From contig NZ_VITI01000010.1 of NCBI RefSeq assembly GCF_007827795.1, positions 124,001 through 188,000 of the forward strand: 64,000 nt of DNA, in the 5' to 3' direction. This document shows positions 1-8,798 of this stretch, piece by piece (within the stretch, counting starts at the first letter, position 1; each line of letters opens with the position of its first letter). Source of the stretch: Azospirillum brasilense. Its GTDB lineage: Bacteria; Pseudomonadota; Alphaproteobacteria; Azospirillales; Azospirillaceae. The position numbers were made by a program, and so were the translations under genes. Below the pieces are notes generated by a model. The model was not told where the DNA came from and made no database searches. It worked only from the letters and a program-made list of their open reading frames with translations.

Positions 1-859
1 TGGTCGCTTCGGCGATGATCGCCAGCAGCTCGTCATAGCCGGGTCCCTTCACCACGGCGCCCGAAGCGTCCTTGGCGTTGAAGGCGGCATGATACTCGGC
101 CAGCGCGGTCAGATAGGCGCCGACGAACTTCTCGGCCAGCGGGCGGCGCTGGGCGACGGTCTTCGGGCTGGTGAAGAGGGCGCCGAGCTGCCACGGCGTC
201 TCGTCGCCGACCCAGCCCACGATGGTGCCCGAGCCTTCGGCGGCAAGCTGGCGGGCCACCGTCACCGGGGCGATCACCGCGTCCACCTGACCGCCCTTGA
301 AGGCGGCGACCATCTTCGGCACGTCCTGCATTGCCACCATGGTCACGTCCTTGACCGTGAAGCCGTGCTTCTGGCCGAGCAGGCCGACCATGTAATGGAA
401 GGTCGAGCCCACCGTGGTGATGGCGATGCGCTTGCCCTTGAGGTCGGCCGGCTTGGTCAGCCCGGCGTCGTGCGCCGCCTTGGTCGCCACATAGGCGCTG
501 AGCTGGAAGCCCGGTTCGTCGCGGCTCTGCGCCGCGATCATCGTGACGGCACCCTTGGCCGCGAGGTTGTAGAAGCCCGCCGTCAGGCCGGTGACGCCAA
601 AGTCCACGTCGCCCGAGGCCACCGCCACCGGCACCTGCTGGGCCGAGGTGAACATCTTCAGTTCGACGTCCAGCCCTTCCTTCTCGAAATAGCCCTTGGA
701 CTTGGCGATGAAGATCGGGCCGGAGGAGGCCAGCGCCAGCACGCCGATGGAGGTCTTCTCCAGCCCTTGCGCCTCGGCGGCGGGTGTCCCGGCCAGCGCC
801 AGGGCCGCAGCACCCATTGCACCCAGAACCAAACGGCGGCTCCAACGCACGACGGTCAT
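1..859 (-). CDS. NitT/TauT-type ABC transporter substrate-binding protein (3' end cut by window)
   Basis: Periplasmic binding protein that would capture a small organic anion for the permease and ATPase encoded just upstream. The start is the ATG at 859. About 286 codons are visible with no stop before the window edge, so the C-terminus is missing. The N-terminus has a twin-arginine-like SRRLVLGA stretch and a hydrophobic segment ending near AEAQ, consistent with export. The mature part shows the family pattern (IFIAKSKGYFEKEGLDVEL, then VASGDVDFGVTG) of SsuA/TauA/ThiY-like proteins. It is the distal gene of an operon with propionyl-CoA synthase, which suggests a C3 acid or its precursor as substrate. 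That is inference; the family also takes sulfonates, nitrate and pyrimidines. Confidence 0.85.
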   Translation of the reverse strand, partial: MTVVRWSRRLVLGAMGAAALALAGTPAAEAQGLEKTSIGVLALASSGPIFIAKSKGYFEKEGLDVELKMFTSAQQVPVAVASGDVDFGVTGLTAGFYNLAAKGAVTMIAAQSRDEPGFQLSAYVATKAAHDAGLTKPADLKGKRIAITTVGSTFHYMVGLLGQKHGFTVKDVTMVAMQDVPKMVAAFKGGQVDAVIAPVTVARQLAAEGSGTIVGWVGDETPWQLGALFTSPKTVAQRRPLAEKFVGAYLTALAEYHAAFNAKDASGAVVKGPGYDELLAIIAEAT

Positions 860-891
860 TCTCAGTCTCCCTTTCTCAATCATCATTTTTC

Positions 892-1716
892 TCACCGCCA
901 TTTCAGCAGGCGGCGTTCCAGGATGGACAGCACGGTTCCGATGCTCAGGCCGAGCAGCGACAGAACCAGCACGCCGGCCAGAAGCTGGTCGGTCAGCATC
1001 AGGTTGCCGGCGGTCAGGACGAAGGCGCCGATGCCGTATTCCGCCCCGATCATCTCCGCCGCGACCACCAGGATCAGCGCGATGGAGGCGGTGATGCGGA
1101 AGCCGGCGAGGATGCCGGGCAGGGCGCCGGGAAGCACGATCTTGCGCAGGATCGACGCCCAGGGCAGGCCGAAGCTCTGCGCCATGCGGATCAGGTTGCG
1201 CGGCACCGAATCGATGGCGCTGTAAGTGGCGATCACGGTCGGGAAGAAGACGCCGAAGCCGATGGTGGCGAACTTCGACGGCTCGCCGATGCCGAACCAC
1301 AGGATGAACAGCGGCAGCAGGGCGATCTTCGGGATCGGGAAGAAGGCCGAGACCAGCGGCACGCCGACCGCCCGCGCGACCGAGCCGATGCCCATGGCGA
1401 AGCCCACGGCCATGCCCGCCACCGTGCCCATGACCCAGCCCACGCCGATGCGCATCAGCGACGCCTTCAGGTGCTGCCACAGCGACCCGTCCTGCGCCAT
1501 GGCGGCCAGCGCCGAGGCGACCGCGCTCGGCGGCGGCAGGAACAGCTCGCTGACGAGGCCGAACCGGTTGGTGGATTCCCACACCGCGATCAGGACCACG
1601 AAGGCGAGCAGCGCCGCCCAGCGGTGCCCCTTGACCGTGAAGCCGCCGCCGCGGAAACGGACGGGTTGGGGCGGTGCAGCGGAACGTTCGGTCATCGGGA
1701 GACTGGTGTCAGGCAT
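892..1716 (-). CDS. ABC transporter permease, NitT/TauT (SsuC/TauC) type
   Basis: Inner-membrane permease of 274 residues with about six hydrophobic segments. The first is ALLAFVVLIAVWEST near residue 35. The EAA-type cytoplasmic loop (AQSFGLPWASILRKIVLPGALPGI) that docks on the ATPase lies near residue 170, as expected for the BPD_transp_1 family. The start at 1716 overlaps the end of the ATPase gene by 8 bp, so the two are translationally coupled. An internal ATG at 1695 is an alternative start. It forms one importer with the adjacent ATPase and binding protein. Confidence 0.9.
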   Translation of the reverse strand: MPDTSLPMTERSAAPPQPVRFRGGGFTVKGHRWAALLAFVVLIAVWESTNRFGLVSELFLPPPSAVASALAAMAQDGSLWQHLKASLMRIGVGWVMGTVAGMAVGFAMGIGSVARAVGVPLVSAFFPIPKIALLPLFILWFGIGEPSKFATIGFGVFFPTVIATYSAIDSVPRNLIRMAQSFGLPWASILRKIVLPGALPGILAGFRITASIALILVVAAEMIGAEYGIGAFVLTAGNLMLTDQLLAGVLVLSLLGLSIGTVLSILERRLLKWR

Positions 1717-2482
1717 CGGCGATCTCCCGGTCGGCCAGTTGGGCCTCGGCGCGGATCAGGTGCCACAGCCGGTCGCGCACCTCCGCCAGATGGGCCTGGG
1801 CGGAGGGCTCCAGCCGCTGGTCGCGCGGCTCCTCGATGGTCACGATCTCGCGCAGGCGGCCGGGGCGGCGGCTGAGCACGACGACCCGGTCGGCCAGCCG
1901 CAGCGCCTCGTCCAGATTGTGGGTGACGTAGACGGCGGTCGTCCGCTCGCGCTGCCAGAGCGAGAGGAAGTCCTCCATCAGCAGCTCGCGCGTCTGGGCG
2001 TCGAGCGCCGACAGCGGCTCGTCCAGCAGCAGCATGGCCGGGCGCACGGCCAGCGCGCGGGCGATGCCGACGCGCTGGCGCATGCCGCCGGACAACTGCT
2101 TGGGCAGCGCCTTGCGGAAGTCCCACAGACCCATGCGGCGCAGGCCGGACTCGATGCGCTCCCGCCGCTCGGCCGCCGACAGCGGGTGGTGTTCGAGGAC
2201 GAGCGACAGGTTGTCCTCGACGCTGCGCCAGGGCAGCAGGGCGAAGTCCTGGAAGATGAAGGTGATCGGGTTCAGGCAGCCGTCCGGCACCTCGCCGGCC
2301 ACCGCGATGGTGCCGGAGGTCGGTGCAACGATGCCGCCGGCGATGCCGAGCAGGGTGGACTTGCCGCAGCCCGACGGACCGATGACGGCCAGAACCTCCC
2401 CCTCCTGCACCGTCAGGTCGATGCCGTCCAGCACGACGAGGTCGTCGTAACGGTGGCACAGGTCCTTGATGATAAGCCTCAT
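1709..2482 (-). CDS. ABC transporter ATP-binding protein, NitT/TauT type
   Basis: Cytoplasmic ATPase of 257 residues. Walker A is GPSGCGKST near residue 36, the Q-loop is FIFQDFALLPW, the signature is LSGGMRQRVGIARAL, Walker B is MLLLDEPLSALD and the switch His is in VTHNLDEAL. These match the SsuB/TauB family. The start chosen is the ATG at 2482, which overlaps the stop of the propionyl-CoA synthase gene in an ATGA junction. A longer upstream reading runs into that gene and lacks family similarity. It energises import by the neighbouring permease. Confidence 0.92.
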   Translation of the reverse strand: MRLIIKDLCHRYDDLVVLDGIDLTVQEGEVLAVIGPSGCGKSTLLGIAGGIVAPTSGTIAVAGEVPDGCLNPITFIFQDFALLPWRSVEDNLSLVLEHHPLSAAERRERIESGLRRMGLWDFRKALPKQLSGGMRQRVGIARALAVRPAMLLLDEPLSALDAQTRELLMEDFLSLWQRERTTAVYVTHNLDEALRLADRVVVLSRRPGRLREIVTIEEPRDQRLEPSAQAHLAEVRDRLWHLIRAEAQLADREIADA

Positions 2483-5400
2483 TGTCCCTTTCCAGTGGCC
2501 TTTCCGGGATGTGCTCCCGCCCAGGCGATCAGCAGCTCGTCGCGCGAGGTCAGGCCCGCTTCCGGCAGCGCGTGGTTGACGACGGCCTTGGCGGCGCCGC
2601 CGGTCGCTTCCGGCAGGCGGTTCTCCCACATGGCCTGATGGAGCGTGGGCAGCTCGTCCCAGTTACCGAGGTATGTCGTTGGCACACGGACCGCCCCCGA
2701 CGCAATGACGCGGTTCAGCCCTGCGATTTCCGCAGCGTTCGAAAGATGCGTACCGACGATGGACGCGGATGGCATCAGGATGCGGCGCTGGCGCATCCAC
2801 ACCTGCGGCGCGTAGAAGCTGTAGCGACGACCACTCATATCGCCGCAATAGACGACGCGGCCCGTGTGCGGCTTGACCAGCATGGTCGAGACGGCCAGCG
2901 TGTCGCGCCGTGCCCGCTCCACCACCACGTCGGGCATGCCGCGCGGGTTGTCGGCGGAGCGCAGGATGCGGCCCACCGCTTGGCCCAGCGGCTTGAAGGT
3001 GTCTTCGGTGAACAGGCGCACGGCCTCCTTGAAGGCGGCGGTCTCGCGCTGCGGGTCGGGCAGGTCCGGCATGGTCTCGGGCCAGTCGAAATGCGGCACG
3101 CGGCGCGCGATCTCGGCCAGCGATATGGCGCCGGCCAGCGCCTCGCCATAGCCCAGCGACAGCACGAAGTCGCGTTCGGAATCCCGGTCGGTGACGACGC
3201 AGACGCGGGCGCCGGACTCGCGGGCCGCCTCGATGGCCGAGAGCGCCATGTCGTCGCGCAGGCCCACCGCCCCGGCGCCGTAGAAGACCAGCACGGCCTC
3301 GCCGGGGCGCAGGCGGGCGCGGCGCAGCATCTCCGCGGGCTCGGCGGAACCGGGCTTGCCGAGGAAGGTCATGTGGTAGCCGCTGGACGCGCCGAAGAAG
3401 GTCAGCGCGCCGCCGTCCGCCAACGACTGGAAGGTGCGCGGGAAGGTCGTCTCCCCGGCGTGGCTGACCGCGTAGTCGACGAGGTGGCCGCCGTTGGCGG
3501 CGCGCAGCGCGTCGAGGTAGGGGCGTCCGGCCTCTTCCCACGCCGCCCATTGCGCCGGATCGGCGGGGATGCGGGTGAAGGCGGCCTCCGCAACGGAGCG
3601 GTCCACCGCTTCCGCCCCGCGGGCGCGGATGGCGGCGGCGCGGCGCTCCGACGACACCATGCCGGTCACCTTCATGCGCCGGGCCAGCGCCAGTTCCACC
3701 GTCCAGGCGCCGGTGCCGCCCGCGGCCCCCTCCACCAGCAGGCGCTTGCCGGGCTGCACGTCGAGTGCGGTGAACAGAGCGCGGTAGCCGGTCCCGGCGG
3801 CGAGCATGTAGCTTCCCGCCTCCTCCAGCGCGAGGCCGGGCGGCAGCGGGAAGAGCTGCGGCCCGTCGGCCAGCATGAATTGCTGGTGGCTGCCGTCCGG
3901 CGACTGGTAGCCCTGGATGTGGAAGTCGGTGAACATGGGGTCGGCCCCGGCCTCCGGGTTCAGCAGGTCGGAAACTCCGGAATAGACGGCGACGAGATCG
4001 CCGACCGCCAGCCGCCCCTGCGCCTGCAACGCCTCGCCCATCCGCACGACCATGCCGACGCCGCCGGAGCCGGTGACGTGCACGTCCTCGTCATGCTCGT
4101 CGAAGAGGGAAATTGGGATGCCGGTGAGCGCCCAGACGTCGTTGTAGTTGACCTCGGAGGCGAGGACGTAGACGAGCGCCTGGTTGGGGGCGGGCTCCGG
4201 AACGGGGATGACGACCTCGGCTTCGGCCTGTACCGGGTCGCCGTGGGCGGCGGCTCCCGTCTCCAGGTTGCGGACGACGGCCTGGGCGAGCTGCCAGCGG
4301 GGCAGGGGTGTGGCGCCGGGGACGAAGGGGCTGCCGATGGGCAGCACGCCGTCGTGGCTGTCGCGCCGTGGACGGGCGGGCAGGGGCGGGGACTTCTTTT
4401 CCAGGAACAGGGCGATGCCCTTCTTGGCGCCGTCCTCGGAATCCAGGAGGAAGCGGGCGAAGGCGGCGATTTCGGCTTTGGTGCCAGCGTCGAAGCCGTC
4501 GCGCAGGCCGGTGTCGACCAGTTGGACGATGGTGTCGGCGACGGGGCCGCGGCCGACGCTGTGGGCTTGTTTCAGCAGACGGGCGCATTGCCCCCACCCT
4601 CCCGCTTCGCGGGTCCCTCCCTCCCCCGCTGCGCAGGGGAGGGTTTTGTCGGCGGGCGGCGGAGTTCCCTCCCCTGCGAAGCGGGGGAGGGTTAGGGAGG
4701 GGGCAAGTGCGGCGTCGCGAGCCATCGCCTTCGCCAACGTCAGCGCGTCGTCCGCGCCGCGCGCCACCACATCGACCAGCCCATACTCAAGCGCGGTTTC
4801 CGCGTCGATCTGGCGCCCGGACAGCAGGATCTCCAGCGCCCGCCCGTACCCCCGCTCCGGGTCCTTGCGCAGCAGCAGGCGCGGCAGACGCTGCGTGCCG
4901 CCATAGCCCGGCGGCAGGAACAGGTTGATCTCCGGCTGGCCCAGCCGGGCGCGGGGGTCGGCCACCCGCACATGGCAGGCCATCGCCAGCTCGCAGCCGC
5001 CGCCGAGCGCCACGCCGCGGATGGCGGCATAGACCGGCTTGTCCAGCGCCGCGATGGCGCGGAAGACGGCGTGGGCCTTGGCGGGCAGGGCGCGGGCCTC
5101 GTCCTCGTCCCGCACCTCGTCGAGAAGCTGGCGGATGTCGGCGCCGGCCACGAAGTTGCGGCCCGTGCCGGTGATCACCACGGCGCGCACGTCCGCCCGT
5201 CGGGCGAGATGGGCGACCAGCGTGTCCAGTTCGTCGAGCAGCCGGTCGGACAGGGCGTTGACCGGCGGGTTGTCGATGGTCACGGTCGCCATGCGCACGC
5301 CGTCGGCCAGCCGGTCGTACTGGACGGACAGGAAGCGCTGCCGCTCGATGAGGGTCTGCTCCTCGGCCCGCTGCTGGCCGCGCTTCCAGGCGGCGATGCG

Positions 5401-7881
5401 CGCCTCCAGGTCGGTCAGGCACTCCGGGTTGCGCAGGGTGGAGGTGTCGCCCAGCGGCTCCCCGTTCATCATTGCCGTCAGGAAGCGGCGCATGTATTTG
5501 CCGGAGCGCGTCTCGGGAAAGGCCGGAACGGCGAGGATGTCGGAGGGCACGGCGACCGCACCCTTCTCCTGCCGGACCAGATCCTTCAGCCGGCGTTCGT
5601 CATCGGCGGTGATGTCGCGGCCCTTGGCGGGCAGGATGAAGGCGACGGGGGTCAGGCCCTTCTCGCGGTGGGGGGCGCCGACCACGATGACGTTGCCGAC
5701 CGGGCTGTCGGGGTTGATCTGCTTGTCGCGTAGGATCGCGCCCTCGATCTCCTCCGTCCCCATGCGGTGGCCGGACACGTTGATCACGTCGTCGGACCGG
5801 CCGTGCAGGCTGAAGCTGCCGTCCTCGTAGCGCCGCGCGAAGTCGCCCTGCAGATAGGCCCAGACCGGCTGGCCATTCACGTCGCGGAAGCGCCCGAAAT
5901 AGGTCGTCACGAAGCGGTCGAAATCGCCCTTCCAGCCCGGCTTGCCGACATTGTCGGCGTCGCCCCAGATGGTGCGGGTCAGGTAGGGATAGGGGGCGGT
6001 GACGACGATCTCCCCCTTCTCCTCCGGCTCGGCGGGGCGGAAGGCGACGCGGCCCGCGGCGTCCGGCTCGCTTTCAGTCACCCAGACGTCGCCGAGAACC
6101 CAGGGCAGCGGGTAGGTGTGGGCGTCGGCGCGCAACGGCTGGTCGGGGTTGCCGTAGGGGTGGGTCCAGACGATGCCGCCATGCTCCGTCGCCCAATAGC
6201 TGTTGATGTATTGCGGCGTCATCACCGCCATGCCGAAGGACTGGACGGCGGGGCTGGTCGGCTCCGCGCAGAAGGTGGCGACCCGCAGGGACGAGCGGTC
6301 GTAGCGCTCGACGTCGGCGCGGTTCTCCGGGTGGGTCATGACCGTCTTCAGGAAGGTCACGCCCGCCTTGAAGATGGTGACCTTGTGCCGCTCGATGATC
6401 GAGGCGAAGCGCCCGGCGTTGGGGAAGACGGGCGCTCCCTCCGTCACGATGCCGGGGATGCGGGCGGCGAGGCTGGCCGTGATCAGGTAGCTCTGCCCGG
6501 TGATCCAGCCGGGATCGGCGACGACGTAGATCGCGTCGCGGCCCGGCAGCGCGTCGAAGCTGACCTTCATGGTGTGGGCGAGTCCGGCGACGTAGCCGCC
6601 ATGGACATGCACCACACCCTTCGGTTTCCCGGTGGAGCCGGAGGTGTAGATGATGAACAGCGGATACTCGGCGTCCACCGGCCGGCAGGGCACGGCCTTC
6701 GCCACGGCGGCGCAGAGCGCCCGGTCGTCCAGCGCGCGCAGCGCCTCCATGCCGGGCAGGCCGGCGGCGGCGCACAGCTCCGCCTCGGCCTTCGCCAGCA
6801 GGTCGTGCGCCCAGACGTCGCGTCCTTCGGTCCAGGGGATGTCGGGCAGGCCGGCGTGGCGGACGACAATCACCGCCTCGACCCGCGGCGGGGCGGCGGT
6901 CAGCGCCTCGGCGACGCTGGCGCGCAGGTCGGCCACGGTGGCGGCGTCGAGCGTCCCGGCGCGGTCCAGCGCCCGGCCCAGCTCGCGCATCACGTCGGCG
7001 GGGGCGACGGTGATCTCGCCCTCCAGCCCGTGGCGCACCGGTTCCATCAGGGCCGTGTCGCCCAGCTTGGCGCGCAGGACCTCCTCAGTGATGCTGAGTG
7101 CTACGGGCAGGGCGACGAAGCGGTCGAGCGCCGGGTCGCTGTAGGCCTCCTTGAAGGGGGCCATCTCGGCGTTGCGGCTGGCGCCGTCGGCGGTGATGAC
7201 GACGCGGGCACCGGCGTTCTCGATACGGTCGGACAGCGTCTTGTCGGAGAATCCGCCGAAGACGGCGGTGTAGATGACGCCGAGGCGCTTCGCCCCCTCG
7301 GTCCAGACGATCTGGTCGAGGATGTTGGGCATGTTCAGCGCGATCCGGTCGCCCTGGCGGAGGCCGAGCCCTTGCAGAGCCAAGGCGGCAAGCGCGGAGC
7401 GGATCAGCAGCTCGCGCCGGGTCAGCGTGACATGATGGACCGGGCCGCCGCGCCCGCCGTTGGCGGCGGCGTCCCAGCGGTCACCCTCGTACCAGTAGGC
7501 GGTCTCCGCCCCATGGCCGGACAGGACGTGGCGGTCCACCTCGTTGAAAGCCGCGTTGGTCAGCCCGCCCGCGAACCAGCGGTAGAAGGGCGCTTCCGAC
7601 CCATCGAAGGCCAGGGTCCAGGGCGTCCAGTCCGCCCGCTCCGCCGCCTCGCCCGTCGCGGCGCTCCAGCCTCGCCAGACGCCGTCGGCATCGCGCATCA
7701 GCCAGTTGACGCCGTCGAACCAATGGATTGTCTCCGCCGCGATGGTGCCGTGGAAGGCTCCCGGATCGGCCGCGCAGGCGGCGCGCTGGCTCTGCCAGTC
7801 CGCGGCGGAACGGATGGGGTTGACGGCGACGTCCTGCGGCAGCGGCGGCTGTCCGGCGGACTCCGCGACGGCGTGGTCCAT
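2479..7881 (-). CDS. Propionyl-CoA synthase, trifunctional (acyl-CoA synthetase / enoyl-CoA hydratase / acryloyl-CoA reductase)
   Basis: A 1800-residue fusion that should convert 3-hydroxypropionate, CoA, ATP and NADPH to propionyl-CoA in three steps. Such enzymes are known from the 3-hydroxypropionate cycle of Chloroflexus and from 3-hydroxypropionate assimilation. Domain 1 is an ANL synthetase with YTSGSTGKPKG near residue 411, a GDFARR/GRSDD region, and the acyl-adenylation Lys in SGKYMRR near 796. Domain 2 is a crotonase fold with GGGCELAMAC near 964 and LGQPEINL near 984, so both catalytic Glu are present. Domain 3 is a medium-chain reductase with the nucleotide motif GAAGGTGAWT near 1386. 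The start is the ATG at 7881, which has a strong GGGAGGAAA site; a GTG at 7920 is less likely. Residues about 1059-1098 come from an inserted genomic repeat between domains 2 and 3. Confidence 0.9.
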   Translation of the reverse strand: MDHAVAESAGQPPLPQDVAVNPIRSAADWQSQRAACAADPGAFHGTIAAETIHWFDGVNWLMRDADGVWRGWSAATGEAAERADWTPWTLAFDGSEAPFYRWFAGGLTNAAFNEVDRHVLSGHGAETAYWYEGDRWDAAANGGRGGPVHHVTLTRRELLIRSALAALALQGLGLRQGDRIALNMPNILDQIVWTEGAKRLGVIYTAVFGGFSDKTLSDRIENAGARVVITADGASRNAEMAPFKEAYSDPALDRFVALPVALSITEEVLRAKLGDTALMEPVRHGLEGEITVAPADVMRELGRALDRAGTLDAATVADLRASVAEALTAAPPRVEAVIVVRHAGLPDIPWTEGRDVWAHDLLAKAEAELCAAAGLPGMEALRALDDRALCAAVAKAVPCRPVDAEYPLFIIYTSGSTGKPKGVVHVHGGYVAGLAHTMKVSFDALPGRDAIYVVADPGWITGQSYLITASLAARIPGIVTEGAPVFPNAGRFASIIERHKVTIFKAGVTFLKTVMTHPENRADVERYDRSSLRVATFCAEPTSPAVQSFGMAVMTPQYINSYWATEHGGIVWTHPYGNPDQPLRADAHTYPLPWVLGDVWVTESEPDAAGRVAFRPAEPEEKGEIVVTAPYPYLTRTIWGDADNVGKPGWKGDFDRFVTTYFGRFRDVNGQPVWAYLQGDFARRYEDGSFSLHGRSDDVINVSGHRMGTEEIEGAILRDKQINPDSPVGNVIVVGAPHREKGLTPVAFILPAKGRDITADDERRLKDLVRQEKGAVAVPSDILAVPAFPETRSGKYMRRFLTAMMNGEPLGDTSTLRNPECLTDLEARIAAWKRGQQRAEEQTLIERQRFLSVQYDRLADGVRMATVTIDNPPVNALSDRLLDELDTLVAHLARRADVRAVVITGTGRNFVAGADIRQLLDEVRDEDEARALPAKAHAVFRAIAALDKPVYAAIRGVALGGGCELAMACHVRVADPRARLGQPEINLFLPPGYGGTQRLPRLLLRKDPERGYGRALEILLSGRQIDAETALEYGLVDVVARGADDALTLAKAMARDAALAPSLTLPRFAGEGTPPPADKTLPCAAGEGGTREAGGWGQCARLLKQAHSVGRGPVADTIVQLVDTGLRDGFDAGTKAEIAAFARFLLDSEDGAKKGIALFLEKKSPPLPARPRRDSHDGVLPIGSPFVPGATPLPRWQLAQAVVRNLETGAAAHGDPVQAEAEVVIPVPEPAPNQALVYVLASEVNYNDVWALTGIPISLFDEHDEDVHVTGSGGVGMVVRMGEALQAQGRLAVGDLVAVYSGVSDLLNPEAGADPMFTDFHIQGYQSPDGSHQQFMLADGPQLFPLPPGLALEEAGSYMLAAGTGYRALFTALDVQPGKRLLVEGAAGGTGAWTVELALARRMKVTGMVSSERRAAAIRARGAEAVDRSVAEAAFTRIPADPAQWAAWEEAGRPYLDALRAANGGHLVDYAVSHAGETTFPRTFQSLADGGALTFFGASSGYHMTFLGKPGSAEPAEMLRRARLRPGEAVLVFYGAGAVGLRDDMALSAIEAARESGARVCVVTDRDSERDFVLSLGYGEALAGAISLAEIARRVPHFDWPETMPDLPDPQRETAAFKEAVRLFTEDTFKPLGQAVGRILRSADNPRGMPDVVVERARRDTLAVSTMLVKPHTGRVVYCGDMSGRRYSFYAPQVWMRQRRILMPSASIVGTHLSNAAEIAGLNRVIASGAVRVPTTYLGNWDELPTLHQAMWENRLPEATGGAAKAVVNHALPEAGLTSRDELLIAWAGAHPGKATGKGQ
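4588..4706. repeat. GC-rich palindromic repeat inserted in frame in propionyl-CoA synthase
   Basis: About 119 bp with complementary ends (TTGCCCCC at 4588, GGGGGCAA ending at 4706). The interior consists of purine/pyrimidine palindromes of the type CCCTCCCCTGCGAAGC. The same family recurs at 19086, 25488 and 42230, outside or at the edges of genes. Here it stays open in the coding frame and encodes a Pro/Gly/Ala-rich linker (SLTLPRFAGEG and similar) between the crotonase and reductase domains. Confidence 0.9.
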
Positions 7882-8055
7882 GGTTTCCTCCCGATCGGGC
7901 ATTTCTTCTTTGGCGGCCACGTCTTTTGCGCGGCGGGCATCACTATAGCGCGGCGCCCTGCATGGACCGCAATGGCGCCGTGCGCGGCGGGGGTATGCCG
8001 TATACGCGGCTTTCGGTCATACTCGGAGCAATCAATGACGATGGGAGGAAACGGC

Positions 8056-8475
8056 ATGTCCAAAAACGACGCGCCCGCGAATGATTCAGTGACCTTCGCG
8101 GTCAGCCACCCCGATCCGGCGGACTTCAAGCGCGACGGGCTGCGGCCCTTCTTCGAATACCGCGACCTCGGCATCCGCGCCGCCACGGCGGGCAAGGCAA
8201 ACGCCCACGTCATCCGCGCCCGCCCCGGCGAGCCGTCGCACGGCGGCTGGCACCGGCACGCGCTGGATTTCCAGATGGTCTATGTGCTGAAGGGCTGGGT
8301 GAAGTTCGCTTACGAAGGCGTGGGGGAGGTGCTGCTGCAGGCCGGCTCCTGCGTGCATCAGCCGCCGGGCATCCGGCATGCCGAGATCGCGCATTCGGAC
8401 GATCTGGAGATGCTGGAAATCACCCTTCCCGCCGATTTCCCGACCGAAGTGGCCGAACCGCCGGCAAGCACCTGA
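8056..8475 (+). CDS. Cupin-domain protein
   Basis: A small single-domain cupin of 139 residues, presumably cytoplasmic. The start is the ATG at 8056 behind GGGAGGAA; an in-frame upstream ATG has no comparable site. Cupin motif 1 is visible as GGWHRHALDFQMVYVLKGW, giving two metal-binding His and a downstream Glu/Gln region. Motif 2 is the PPGIRHAEIAHSDDLEMLEI segment. It is transcribed divergently from the propionyl-CoA synthase operon with about 175 bp between the starts, so it may share regulation. The substrate is unknown; small cupins can be isomerases, dioxygenases or ligand sensors. Confidence 0.85.
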   Translation: MSKNDAPANDSVTFAVSHPDPADFKRDGLRPFFEYRDLGIRAATAGKANAHVIRARPGEPSHGGWHRHALDFQMVYVLKGWVKFAYEGVGEVLLQAGSCVHQPPGIRHAEIAHSDDLEMLEITLPADFPTEVAEPPAST

Positions 8476-8499
8476 GTCCAACGCATCCTGTGAAAAAGT

Positions 8500-8522
8500 G
8501 CCGGCCGCTGGATGCGGCCGGC
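8500..8522 (+). terminator. GC hairpin downstream of the cupin gene
   Basis: A perfect 9-bp stem (GCCGGCCGC / GCGGCCGGC) with a TGGAT loop lies 25 bp after the cupin stop. There is no T-tract, so it may be a weak terminator or an mRNA 3'-end stabiliser. The rest of the 8476-8798 gap holds a second short hairpin (CACCTGTC at 8671 / GACAGGTG at 8689) and no convincing gene. Confidence 0.5.
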
Positions 8523-8798
8523 CAGATGCTTTGGAGGAATCGCCGCCATGGCCACAGGGAACGGCGTGGTCACGGGACGCTTCGTTGCAAAGGAAAGCAA
8601 TGCCCGTGCCAGCGCTTGGGCGGGTTTCCGGCGCCGGTTTTCCGCGCTTTCGGGGAAGGCGTCCGGACCTCACCTGTCTGGAAGACTGGACAGGTGCCCG
8701 GAACGCCGGACAGGCGGGCGGGAGCCGCTGTTCTGGCAAGTTGGGCGCGTCGAGGGTATTAGGGCGGTGTGCGGCGGCGTGAAGAGGATGCGGACGGG

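Noticed and set aside
33..845. Closed minus-strand frame in the first gene
   Set aside because: A neighbouring frame, open to the window edge and starting at 859, reads as a proper binding protein; this one is Arg/Gly-rich noise.
89..1225. Long plus-strand open frames opposite the first transporter genes
   Set aside because: They are antisense shadows in GC-rich DNA; the minus strand gives clear transporter motifs.
4588..4706. CRISPR-like repeat array
   Set aside because: The repeats are single palindromic elements at scattered sites, without regular spacers.
5767..8055. Very long plus-strand frame continuing into the cupin gene
   Set aside because: It is antisense to propionyl-CoA synthase; only the part from 8056 has a ribosome-binding site and a recognisable domain.
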